Assembly (NCBI GenBank): GCA_902602595.1
Contig: CACKRJ010000007.1
Coordinates: 1 to 64,000, forward strand
DNA: 64,000 nt
Direction of reading: 5' to 3'
Source: an uncultured SAR86 cluster bacterium
GTDB lineage: Bacteria > Pseudomonadota > Gammaproteobacteria > Magnimaribacterales > D2472
Shown: positions 1 to 7,753 of the stretch, one piece after another
Numbering within the stretch: the first letter of the stretch is position 1
How the letters are laid out: each line of letters opens with the position of its first letter
Position numbers and translations under genes: made by a program
The notes under the pieces: model-generated
Told to the model about the DNA's origin: nothing
Seen by the model: only the letters and a program-made list of their open reading frames with translations
Database searches by the model: none

Positions 1-803
1 ACCGTAAGGCACTTGAGCATGTTATCACCCAGCTCCCCATGGAGAGTTCCTAGAATTTCTCGATTGCCAGCCATATCAACCATCACAGAGCCCACTGAAT
101 AATCTACATTACTAAGCTCATCGTAAGAAATCACTTCATCATAACAGCCAAGATTTTCTACAAACTGTGAGTTTGATGGAGACGTAAGCCCAACTATTTT
201 TGGTGCATTTTCAGTATCAGCTAGACCTTGAGCCAGGCCAATAGCAGTTTTACTCGAAGCACTAACCACAATTACTTGAGATGCTCCAAAGTATGAATCT
301 TCAGCCAAAGAGTCGCATAAACAAAATGCTGTAATATGAAGTGGAAATAAAAGAGCTCTAACTGCATCCATGGATGGATCATAATTTTGATCTCCATTAA
401 GCCTCACATAATTATTGTAAACAGGGGGGAGTTCTTTGCGGTGCTCTTTGCCATCACTAAAACTTTGATCAGAGACTTTGATTGGACTTAAAGTTAATGA
501 GTCTGCAGCTGGAAAATAGCCAAAGAGTCGTTCTCCAACATTCAAACCTTTAATATTTGAGTGGGTAATTTCAGCAAACCCCCACATAGGTATGCAACCC
601 CATTCATTCTTTTCATCTTGCGCTGCTGGAAAAAATTTCCAATAACCAATCGTATCTCCCGCGACACCATAAGTTACGTTATTGGCTGTAAAAGCAAAGC
701 TTTCAATCTTGACTGCAATCTCACCATCATGAATGGAAACCGAATCAGTGTCTGCAATTCTTGAATGAGTTAAATCAGATTTTAAAGTTTGAAATTGGCT
801 CAT
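1..803 (-). CDS. DUF2855 family protein, 3' part cut by window edge
   Basis: This reading frame is open from an ATG at 803 to the window edge, so 267 codons are visible and the C-terminus is missing. The protein begins MSQFQTLKSDLTHSRI and carries FTANNVTYGVAGDTIGYWKF near residue 50. I recognise this as the DUF2855 family, which resembles the quinone oxidoreductase/MDR superfamily. The segment VVSASSKTAIGLAQ in the middle looks like the start of a Rossmann nucleotide-binding fold. An AGGA ribosome binding site lies about 8 bases before the ATG. It is the last visible gene of a minus-strand run that begins near 9562. The reaction is unknown; a role in oxidoreduction of a small molecule is inference from the fold. 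Confidence 0.75.
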   Translation of the reverse strand, partial: MSQFQTLKSDLTHSRIADTDSVSIHDGEIAVKIESFAFTANNVTYGVAGDTIGYWKFFPAAQDEKNEWGCIPMWGFAEITHSNIKGLNVGERLFGYFPAADSLTLSPIKVSDQSFSDGKEHRKELPPVYNNYVRLNGDQNYDPSMDAVRALLFPLHITAFCLCDSLAEDSYFGASQVIVVSASSKTAIGLAQGLADTENAPKIVGLTSPSNSQFVENLGCYDEVISYDELSNVDYSVGSVMVDMAGNREILGTLHGELGDNMLKCLT

Positions 804-819
804 AGTTTTTTCCTGTGGA

Positions 820-1296
820 TTATTTTTTTTGCATTAGTGAAAAACTAAAAAGTATTATTAAAATAAAAGTAATATAAGGAGCCCCAACTGCCCCTGGAGT
901 TGCTCCAATGGTATAAATGCCTTGCACAGCTATGTCTTCTCTTATCAATGGATAACCGAAAGTTCTGAAGCTCCACTCAAATAACCACAGCAAATACATT
1001 AATGGAATGAGTGCTCTGTATCGAAAAATAACAACCCAGCAAACAAAGCAAAAAATTAGTTGCGCTAAACCCCATAATGAAAAAAATCTATAAATTAGAA
1101 TCATGGGATCTGGATCGCCCGCAATCATTGAAAAGTTAGCTATTTCATGAAACCCATACTGCTCAAAGAACATATGAATGATTGATCGCCATGTCATCAA
1201 AAGCGTGAAAGCTATAAACCCCCATAGCGCAATCTTATGACCTCGAAAATCATTGTTAGCATTTTGAGGGAAGACTTTATTCAAAATTCCATCCAT
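820..1296 (-). CDS. Small multi-pass membrane protein of unknown function
   Basis: The product is 158 residues with about four hydrophobic segments: residues 24-43, 68-90, 92-108 and 137-155. I do not recognise the family. The start ATG lies inside the end of the upstream DUF1330 gene (20-base overlap), which implies translational coupling, and the DUF2855 gene follows after 16 bases. Its position among soluble redox and GST-fold genes suggests a membrane partner for the same pathway, but nothing in the sequence shows a catalytic site. Confidence 0.7.
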   Translation of the reverse strand: MDGILNKVFPQNANNDFRGHKIALWGFIAFTLLMTWRSIIHMFFEQYGFHEIANFSMIAGDPDPMILIYRFFSLWGLAQLIFCFVCWVVIFRYRALIPLMYLLWLFEWSFRTFGYPLIREDIAVQGIYTIGATPGAVGAPYITFILIILFSFSLMQKK

Positions 1297-1783
1297 CCGC
1301 GGTGACTTCGATATTTAGTTGTCCAGCTAAACCTGCTGTCCTATGCTTTTCACTGTCTATGTACTCATCACTTGTAGCCATTTTAAACATCGCTTTTCTG
1401 CTGGGGTATCTTACAACTGCAACAACATCCCAGAGTTCTTCAATCTCACCAAGTATGAGTCGATTAACTTCTCCACCAAATATTGGTTTAGCGCCTACTT
1501 TGGCTAAATGCCCTAAAACCTCATCAGAATAAATAGCATATGCCTCCCTTCCAGTAAGATCAGTTTCTCTTCCATCTGCATATTCTGCCTTTTCTTTAAA
1601 CTTAATGAGATTGACTGCTAAAAATGGAACATCTTCTCCTAATGCAAATCCTGCAACTTGAACTGGAGATGGATTCACTGCATTTTTAAAAACTGTGGGT
1701 TTATTTTTATTAAAACTTCCAAAACTTAGGATGACAAAAACTACTGTGAAAAGAATGGCGCATATCAATAAAAATTTTTTCAT
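1277..1783 (-). CDS. DUF1330-like domain protein with N-terminal membrane anchor or signal
   Basis: The product is 168 residues. The first ~25 residues (MKKFLLICAILFTVVFVILS) form a signal peptide or single membrane anchor. Residues ~50-168 form a DUF1330-like dimeric alpha/beta-barrel domain with VNLIKFKEKAEY, YPSRKAMF and SEKHRTAGLAGQLNIE. This domain is close to the protein encoded just upstream at 1780-2193: by hand alignment about two thirds of ~103 positions are identical. The ATG at 1783 overlaps the upstream stop as ATGA. DUF1330 proteins are related to small monooxygenase/ferredoxin-like barrels, but no reaction is assigned here. The N-terminal hydrophobic segment, which the sister copy lacks, would place this copy at the membrane or in the periplasm. 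Confidence 0.75.
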   Translation of the reverse strand: MKKFLLICAILFTVVFVILSFGSFNKNKPTVFKNAVNPSPVQVAGFALGEDVPFLAVNLIKFKEKAEYADGRETDLTGREAYAIYSDEVLGHLAKVGAKPIFGGEVNRLILGEIEELWDVVAVVRYPSRKAMFKMATSDEYIDSEKHRTAGLAGQLNIEVTADGWNFE

Positions 1784-2193
1784 AGATTGCCTTCTTTGGT
1801 CTCAATATTTAATTGTCCTTCGAGCCCTGCTGATCGATGTTTCTCACTTTCTTGATACTCTGAGCTCATCATCATTTCAAGCATGGCTTTTCTACTTGGA
1901 TATCTAGCAATTGCTACGCTATCCCAAAGATCCTCGACTTCTCCAAGCATCAAGCGACTAACGGCTCCTCCAAAAACCATTTCAGCTCCAACTTTTTTTA
2001 AATGTTCTTGAACTTCAATAGCATAAATTTGATAAGCCTCCTTCCCTGACATTTGAGTATCTCTGCCATCTTCGTATTCAGCTTTTTTTTTAAATTTAAG
2101 AAGATTAACCATTGAAATTGGTGAATCAATATCGCCATCAAGAAACTCATTCATTTGAGTTTGATTGGGTGTGACCATGTTTTTAACTTCCAC
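1780..2193 (-). CDS. DUF1330-like protein, cytoplasmic paralogue
   Basis: The product is 137 residues and has no signal peptide. It has the core VNLLKFKKKAEYEDGRDTQ, the GGAVSRLMLGEVEDLW segment and the C-terminal SEKHRSAGLEGQLNIE that are shared with the adjacent gene at 1277-1783. The two are a tandem duplication. The frame starts with GTG at 2193, preceded by GGGAGAG at suitable spacing. An ATG at 2178 is an alternative start that would remove five residues. The GST stop lies 2 bases upstream and the ATG of the sister gene overlaps this stop, so the three genes are surely co-transcribed. The function is unknown. Confidence 0.75.
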   Translation of the reverse strand: MEVKNMVTPNQTQMNEFLDGDIDSPISMVNLLKFKKKAEYEDGRDTQMSGKEAYQIYAIEVQEHLKKVGAEMVFGGAVSRLMLGEVEDLWDSVAIARYPSRKAMLEMMMSSEYQESEKHRSAGLEGQLNIETKEGNL

Positions 2194-2195
2194 TT

Positions 2196-2810
2196 TTACT
2201 CTCCCATAGTAATTGCTTTTTGAAAGGCAGGTCTAGCATTGATTCTTGCAACATAATCTTTAATGCTTTTCATCTCATCATTTACACATCCCAACCTATT
2301 GGCCATAAAACATGAATGCCCAAGCATGAGGTCTGCTGCTGAAAAATCTCCTATTAGGTAATCTTTGTTAGCCAGGTTCTCATTCACTGGAGCTAAAGAT
2401 TTTGTGAGTAGGTTTTTTGCTTGATTTAAAACAGTCTCATCTCTTCTATCAGGAGGTAATAAGATAGTTTGAACAACAATCTGATTCATTGGAGGCATGA
2501 CCATGCCCTCGCAGTAGTGATACCACTGAAGATAAAAGGGGAACTCAGGAGCGTCTGAGCTAGGCTTTAATCCTCCATTCTTATGTCTCTCAAGAACATA
2601 ATCAATAATGGCGCCTGATTCAAAAATTGAAATATCCCCATCTTCTAATACTGGGACTCTGCCTAATGCATGCCTTGACCTGTGCTCTGGAGATTTCAGC
2701 CCCTCTTTAGTAAAGGGCATAATATTTACTTCATACTCTAATCCCAACTCTTCTAACAGCCAAACCACTCTACCTGCTCTGGTGCCAGCAACAAAATGAA
2801 CTTTTAACAT
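2196..2810 (-). CDS. Glutathione S-transferase family protein
   Basis: The product is 204 residues, usual for a soluble GST. The N-terminal thioredoxin-like domain starts MLKVHFVAGTRAGRVVWLLEE, has the cis-Pro segment LGRVPVLEDGD (about residues 49-59) and the ESGAIIDY glutathione-binding loop (about 64-71). The C-terminal helical domain includes NKDYLIGDFSAADLMLGH with the N-capping S-x-x-D motif. An AGGAT ribosome binding site precedes the ATG. It follows another GST gene by 12 bases. Substrate cannot be read from sequence; conjugation or glutathione-dependent removal of an electrophile is the family role. Confidence 0.88.
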   Translation of the reverse strand: MLKVHFVAGTRAGRVVWLLEELGLEYEVNIMPFTKEGLKSPEHRSRHALGRVPVLEDGDISIFESGAIIDYVLERHKNGGLKPSSDAPEFPFYLQWYHYCEGMVMPPMNQIVVQTILLPPDRRDETVLNQAKNLLTKSLAPVNENLANKDYLIGDFSAADLMLGHSCFMANRLGCVNDEMKSIKDYVARINARPAFQKAITMGE

Positions 2811-2822
2811 AATTTATCCTCT

Positions 2823-3506
2823 TTATTTTTTAACCATTTTCTCTGCATTTTTTGCAAATTCTTTGGCTTTTTTATCATCATCTAACAAACTTTCCATTTT
2901 TATAGGGACTTCAAGACCTGCACTCATTCCTGGTTGGTCATACATAGTCTTCATCCATCGCTCTAAATGATTAAGGCCCTCAATTGAGATTCCTGACCAT
3001 TTATAGGTCCTTACCCAACACCAATTAGCAATATCTGCAATTGAGTAATCTTTTGCCAACCAATCTTGCTCGGCCAAATGAGTGTTCAAAACCTCAAATA
3101 GTCTTCTACCTTCATTTTGATAACGATCTATGGCCGGTTGAATTTTTTCTGGAAAATACCTAAAAAAGACATTGGCCTGCCCCATCATTGGACCAATACC
3201 ACCCATTTGAAACATCAGCCACTCAAGCACCTTGGCTTTTTCATTGAGATCAGTTGGCATAAGTTTCCCTGTTTTCTCAGCGAGATAAATCATAATGGCG
3301 CCTGATTCAAAAATCGGTAGATTATCTGCGTCTCTATCAACAATGGCAGGAATTCTCCCATTTGGGCTTATTGCAAGAAACTCAGGTTTTTTTTGCTCAT
3401 TTTCCATCAAATTAACTACATGAGTCTCATACTCAAGCTCCATGGCCTCTAAAGTACATGACACTTTATGCCCATTGGGTGTTGGTGCGGTATAAAAATC
3501 AATCAT
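2823..3506 (-). CDS. Glutathione S-transferase, YfcG/YghU-like (Nu-class type)
   Basis: The product is 227 residues starting [20 protein letters not shown]. The T-P-N-G-x-K motif, [26 protein letters not shown] and the helix [16 protein letters not shown] are typical of the YfcG/Ure2p-like group. Members of this group often act as glutathione-dependent disulfide reductases. The frame could extend upstream to 3563, but that extension has no homology. The ATG at 3506 has AAGGAG in front and overlaps the dehalogenase stop as ATGA, so translation is coupled to it. It is one of three GST-fold genes in this operon. Confidence 0.87.
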   Translation of the reverse strand: MIDFYTAPTPNGHKVSCTLEAMELEYETHVVNLMENEQKKPEFLAISPNGRIPAIVDRDADNLPIFESGAIMIYLAEKTGKLMPTDLNEKAKVLEWLMFQMGGIGPMMGQANVFFRYFPEKIQPAIDRYQNEGRRLFEVLNTHLAEQDWLAKDYSIADIANWCWVRTYKWSGISIEGLNHLERWMKTMYDQPGMSAGLEVPIKMESLLDDDKKAKEFAKNAEKMVKK

Positions 3507-4594
3507 GATTGCTCCTTTATAAAAGATATTAGAATAGCAGATAATTTTTTTGGTCTCGTCCATTGATAAAAATGTCCTCCTCCAATATGAGGTGCACTTT
3601 TTGCATTTGGGGCCATTTTGAGAACATCTTTTTCAATACCATTGGTTACCGGATCATTGCCGGCAAAAACTACTAAGAATGGTTTGGTTGAGGTTTTAAA
3701 AAATTCCCTTGCCTTTTTTTGAGCCTCCAAAGATTGATCTGGAATAATTGGAACCTGGCTGGGCATTGCTCGAGGGCCCATTTTGTATGAGGGGTCTGGA
3801 AATGGTGCTTCATAGGCTTTTATCAGATCGGATGTAAATGGATAAAATCTTTCAATATCCAAACTGATAAAAGTATGATGCATCAACATTGATAGCTTTG
3901 ACCTTTTTTCCATCATAGTAGAACAAACAAATCCAACGGGAAGATTTGTTGTATCCCAACAAAATTTTTGCCAATACATAAATTTTAAAGCTGGATGAAA
4001 AGCAGTTGACGAATCTTTTGAAAAGTCTTTTCTATCCATTTGCATAATCTCTTTTTGCATCCTCATTGGCGTAAGTTTTATATCGCTTGCTCTGAACTCT
4101 TTTACCTTATCAATAACTTCTTGAGGAACATCTGGGTTATAGGGTAATCCAGTATTTCCCATTGATACTTTAATGTATCTATCAGGGTCTTGTGCAACCA
4201 TTCGAAGACCAATCAGACCTCCCCAGTCTTGACCAAAAAAAGTTAAATTTGAAAAATTATTTTCTTTCAACCATTCGCCCATCCAATCTACTTGATTTTG
4301 AAAGCTATAATCCTCTCGAGATGCTGGTTTATCTGATTTACCATACCCAGGTAAATCTGGAGCTATTACCCTAATGCCAGCATTAACTAAAAAAGGAATC
4401 ATTCTTGCATATAGATAACTCCAAACTGGTTGGCCATGCATAGCTAGAAGAATGGGGCCATCCCTTGGTCCTTCATCAATATGATGAATCCTTAAAGTTG
4501 AACCATCATGAGTTTTGATATTTGTATAATGAGGTTCAAAAGGATATTCCTTTAAATTATTAAACCTCTCATCAGGCGTTCTTAATACTTCCAT
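3503..4594 (-). CDS. Haloalkane-dehalogenase-like alpha/beta hydrolase
   Basis: The product is 363 residues from the ATG at 4594, which has AAAGGA in front and lies 2 bases after the upstream stop. A TTG extension to 4624 is less likely. The fold is that of subfamily I haloalkane dehalogenases: the oxyanion motif HGQP at 53-56, the nucleophile elbow GQDWGG with Asp123 and the halide-binding-type Trp124, a late acid Asp314 in AGNDPVTNG, and His341 in GGGHFYQW. All three catalytic residues are therefore present. The cap and linker region (about 150-300) is longer than in the roughly 310-residue DhlA type. An epoxide hydrolase would usually have His after the Asp nucleophile's partner motif plus cap tyrosines; the D-W pair favours dehalogenase. 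The actual substrate is unproven. Confidence 0.82.
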   Translation of the reverse strand: MEVLRTPDERFNNLKEYPFEPHYTNIKTHDGSTLRIHHIDEGPRDGPILLAMHGQPVWSYLYARMIPFLVNAGIRVIAPDLPGYGKSDKPASREDYSFQNQVDWMGEWLKENNFSNLTFFGQDWGGLIGLRMVAQDPDRYIKVSMGNTGLPYNPDVPQEVIDKVKEFRASDIKLTPMRMQKEIMQMDRKDFSKDSSTAFHPALKFMYWQKFCWDTTNLPVGFVCSTMMEKRSKLSMLMHHTFISLDIERFYPFTSDLIKAYEAPFPDPSYKMGPRAMPSQVPIIPDQSLEAQKKAREFFKTSTKPFLVVFAGNDPVTNGIEKDVLKMAPNAKSAPHIGGGHFYQWTRPKKLSAILISFIKEQS

Positions 4595-4596
4595 CT

Positions 4597-5637
4597 CTAT
4601 TCCTTTACAATTAAATCCTGACAACCAGTTTTCTTTAAAAAGGCCATGATTTGATTTTGGTCATCATTATTTAAAGCGTTAAATTCATCATTAATCCATT
4701 GCAAGCATTTTGCTTGATAAGGAAAGCTGCGCTGCTCCCATTGAGCACCGTCTATTTGAGTGGTCCAGGTCTTCTCTTCAGCAGCGATAGCTTTTGCATT
4801 TGCCAAGAGTGCGGGCAAATAAACTTTGCCAACCTCTTGAAAGATGTCCGCTAAATCCTCTTGGGCAACCTCATAACTCAACCAATCGCCTTCCGCTGGA
4901 TCTATGCCGCTCATGTCCTCCATACGATCCTGCCATGCAATGACTCGCGGTGATATCTCATGAGCAATTGTTCGAGATGTTGGATCAAAACCTATTAATG
5001 CTGACAATTGACCAAATATTGCATAATCAGCTGATGATGGACGACTGCCAAATAAAAATGCATTCTTTGACAAGCAATCTTCAAGCTGTAGCAGAAATCT
5101 CTTGTAACTTGACTCAATTATTGGAGCAGTTATTTCATTTGAACCTACAACCCAAAGCCGGCTTATCTGTAATTCCGAAATGCCCTGTTTGAAAGCTTTA
5201 TGTGATTCATCATCAAGACTAACATCATGCAACAATGGCAAAACGGTGCCTGCTTTATCTATATCTTCTTTGAAGTGCCATCTGTAATGAAACATATATT
5301 TTGTGACCCACTCATCCCCAAAATCTTCAAGAACATAGTTCAAAAAAGCTAGTTTTGGGTCATGAGGAATAACTCCTCTATCAGGGAACTCATTCTCTAA
5401 ATGACGAATAATTGGAGTGGAATCTGTGATAGCTTTTTGCACACCATCAACTTCAAAAATTATGACTGGGAGCAAGATAGGTTTTGGCTCCTCAAGATTA
5501 TGTTTTTTAATTAAATCTCTTGCATTACCCCACTGTACTATATATGGAATCCTCCTGAATCGCATCAAGGCAACCATTTTTCTTGTATAGGGTGAAGCTG
5601 GAACACCAATAATGGGGATAGGATTCAAACTTCTCAT
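4597..5637 (-). CDS. GST-fold protein with long C-terminal domain
   Basis: The product is 346 residues from the ATG at 5637. The thioredoxin-like N-terminal part contains GVPASPYTRKMVALMRF (about 11-27) and TDSTPIIRHLENEFPDRGV (about 72-90). The all-alpha domain contains FLFGSRPSSADYAIFGQL. The region after about residue 255 extends the usual GST length by roughly 100 residues, ending in QIMAFLKKTGCQDLIVKE. The frame continues upstream to a TTG at 5712 inside the preceding gene, but that part shows no GST similarity, so I chose the ATG one base after the upstream stop. No clear Shine-Dalgarno is seen; coupling to the upstream gene is likely. Substrate is unknown. Confidence 0.78.
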   Translation of the reverse strand: MRSLNPIPIIGVPASPYTRKMVALMRFRRIPYIVQWGNARDLIKKHNLEEPKPILLPVIIFEVDGVQKAITDSTPIIRHLENEFPDRGVIPHDPKLAFLNYVLEDFGDEWVTKYMFHYRWHFKEDIDKAGTVLPLLHDVSLDDESHKAFKQGISELQISRLWVVGSNEITAPIIESSYKRFLLQLEDCLSKNAFLFGSRPSSADYAIFGQLSALIGFDPTSRTIAHEISPRVIAWQDRMEDMSGIDPAEGDWLSYEVAQEDLADIFQEVGKVYLPALLANAKAIAAEEKTWTTQIDGAQWEQRSFPYQAKCLQWINDEFNALNNDDQNQIMAFLKKTGCQDLIVKE

Positions 5638-5638
5638 T

Positions 5639-6562
5639 CTAAAGTTTCTGTGCGGACATCCTTTCGCATGTTTTGTTAAATTCCCAAATAGTTTCATCAA
5701 TGATTTGAGCAACAGGTTTCACTTTATCAATTAATCCTGCTGACTGGCCAGTTAAAGCCGGGGCTGCATTCATATCGCCTCCAAAGTAGAGGTCTTGAAT
5801 TTTCATCATATCTGTCATTTCCATGACTCCTGATTCGTGAATTTTTTGAGTAAATTCTGTTTTTAGGGCCCTGATGCAAGGTTTTGATTTTTTATTGAGA
5901 ATCCATGTTCCTTGCTCATCTGAGTCAATGATTGAATTTTTAAAGTTGTCATGCACTGGGCTTTCTTTGGAGGATACAAACCTAGTTCCCATCTGGATGC
6001 CTTCTGCTCCAGCTGCAAAAGCTGCCGCCATCCCTACTCCGTCAACAATTCCACCCGCTGCAACAATAGGCAAGTCTGTGTGGTTTCTGATTGCTTGAAT
6101 AAGCACAATTAAGCCTACTTCTTCTGGACTTTTAAAGCCTCCACCCTCTGTGCCTTCAATCACGAGGCCATCCACACCAGCATCAGCTGCCTTAATTGCA
6201 CCTGCTACGCTTGGTACTGCATGAAAAACCATGATACCAGCCTCTTTAAGAATATGAATGTATTTGCCTGGATCGCCGGCTGAAGTGGTAACAAATTTTA
6301 TACCCTGCTCTAATACCAGCTCAATCATACTCTCGTCTCTTAAAAACATTAAAGGCAAGTTCACACCAAAGGGTTTATCCGTGAGTTTTGACATTGCTAA
6401 AATCTCAGCTTTGCAATTTTCAGTCTCTCCAGAAGAAGTTTCGATGATGCCAAATCCTCCTGCATTTGAAACAGCAGAAGCTAGCTGACTTCTGGCAATC
6501 CATCCCATGGGTGCTTGAATAATTGGGTATTTAACCCCTAAGATTTCAGTGATTCTATTCAT
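5639..6562 (-). CDS. NAD(P)H/flavin-dependent oxidoreductase, nitronate monooxygenase family
   Basis: The product is 307 residues with a TIM-barrel FMN fold of the 2-nitropropane dioxygenase/nitronate monooxygenase family. It starts with the TEILGVKYPIIQAPMGWIA signature. It then has the SNAGGFGIIE loop, VDGLVIEGTEGGGF (a phosphate-binding glycine loop), PIVAAGGIVDG, and GIQMGTRFVSSKES. The ATG overlaps the upstream stop as ATGA. The family includes nitronate oxidases and FabK-like enoyl reductases as well as many uncharacterised members, so the reaction is open. Its place between a saccharopine-dehydrogenase-like reductase and GST-fold genes suggests lipid or electrophile processing. Confidence 0.85.
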   Translation of the reverse strand: MNRITEILGVKYPIIQAPMGWIARSQLASAVSNAGGFGIIETSSGETENCKAEILAMSKLTDKPFGVNLPLMFLRDESMIELVLEQGIKFVTTSAGDPGKYIHILKEAGIMVFHAVPSVAGAIKAADAGVDGLVIEGTEGGGFKSPEEVGLIVLIQAIRNHTDLPIVAAGGIVDGVGMAAAFAAGAEGIQMGTRFVSSKESPVHDNFKNSIIDSDEQGTWILNKKSKPCIRALKTEFTQKIHESGVMEMTDMMKIQDLYFGGDMNAAPALTGQSAGLIDKVKPVAQIIDETIWEFNKTCERMSAQKL

Positions 6563-7728
6563 AGATCTAATCTAAAATCTAATCCAGCATTAGCTTGCAG
6601 TCTTGCAATGAGTTTTTCGCCCATTGCTGGTGCTGGAGTGTAGATACCTCCAACAAGGTCAGGACATTCTTTAACCAAACAGATTGCACTTTCAGCAATC
6701 ATTTTAGAAGTTGAGCCGTACCCAGGATCCATATCTCCTGAAACAGCTGCATGAATCGTCGATCCATCGGCCATGTCTGCACAAAATAGAACATCATAAT
6801 TTCCATTATCCCTTGATTCTTTTGAGGGACCGTCACCAGGTGCTGGCGCATCAGCCAACGGATTCATACTGCCAACAAATTCTGCTGCAGCTTTGCCCTC
6901 CTCGCCCGGTCCTTGAATCCACATCTCGTTGTAACAAAAATCCTCTCCGTACATATGGTCCATTAAGACATTAGATCTATGAACATTTTTGGTATTAATA
7001 GGTGCCATAAAAAATGGAGCGACCCAAGTTTCAAGTTTTTTATCATAAACAGCTTTAGAGTCTGGAGCTTGCTCCGGTCCAGTAAAACCATTTGACAGCG
7101 AAAATGGGTCTGCCAACACTTCAAATAATTCTGGTTTTTCTTTTAACGATGCCATAGTCGCACTTAATGAAGCCGCTGTTCCACCAGAAAACTCACCATT
7201 CATTGCCCGAACTCTTCCTCTTACATTGGAAGCAGGTTTACCATGTTGAGCTATTACTTCTTTTTGTAAAAAGTAAACACCTAGGTCAAAAGGTATGCTG
7301 TCAAAACCACAAGAAAAGACAATTCTTGCGCCAGTTTCCTTGGCCTGCTCAGCATGCTTGTTGATCATTTCATACATCCATCCTGGCTCACCGCATAGAT
7401 CAACATAATCTGTTCCATTAGCAGCACATTGTTTAACAATGTTTTGGCCATAAAGTTGATACGGTCCGACTGTTGTTAATACGCATTCTGTTTGTTTAAC
7501 CATTTCTGCAACACTTGATTCATCATTACTGTCTACTGTTAAAAGAGCCACATCATGGGACACACCCAAAGCATCTCTGACGGCAATTAACTTCTCATGA
7601 CTTCTTCCAGCCATGGCCCAAGTAATGCTTTCATCATTACCATATTGATTAAGCATGTATTCCACAACCAGCTTTCCAGTAAAACCTGTTGCTCCATATA
7701 TCACCACATCAAAACTCTTATCACTCAT
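6559..7728 (-). CDS. Saccharopine-dehydrogenase-like / trans-acting enoyl reductase family oxidoreductase
   Basis: The product is 389 residues. The Rossmann N-terminus FDVVIYGATGFTGKLVVEY binds NAD(P), and the following segments CVLTTVGPYQLYGQNIVKQC and DYVDLCGEPGWM are typical of the saccharopine dehydrogenase-like (SCCPDH) family. Mycobacterial relatives act as trans-acting enoyl reductases on polyketide lipids, while most bacterial members are uncharacterised. True lysine-pathway saccharopine dehydrogenase is unlikely given the context. AAGGAG lies 6 bases before the ATG. It is the second gene of the operon, 25 bases after the acyl-CoA synthetase, and overlaps the next gene as ATGA. Confidence 0.83.
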   Translation of the reverse strand: MSDKSFDVVIYGATGFTGKLVVEYMLNQYGNDESITWAMAGRSHEKLIAVRDALGVSHDVALLTVDSNDESSVAEMVKQTECVLTTVGPYQLYGQNIVKQCAANGTDYVDLCGEPGWMYEMINKHAEQAKETGARIVFSCGFDSIPFDLGVYFLQKEVIAQHGKPASNVRGRVRAMNGEFSGGTAASLSATMASLKEKPELFEVLADPFSLSNGFTGPEQAPDSKAVYDKKLETWVAPFFMAPINTKNVHRSNVLMDHMYGEDFCYNEMWIQGPGEEGKAAAEFVGSMNPLADAPAPGDGPSKESRDNGNYDVLFCADMADGSTIHAAVSGDMDPGYGSTSKMIAESAICLVKECPDLVGGIYTPAPAMGEKLIARLQANAGLDFRLDL

Positions 7729-7753
7729 GCGATTCTCCTTTTAAATAATTTAA

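Noticed and set aside
6559-7728. Lysine-pathway saccharopine dehydrogenase
   Set aside because: The fold matches the family, but the context and sequence fit the uncharacterised SCCPDH/trans-acting enoyl reductase group better.
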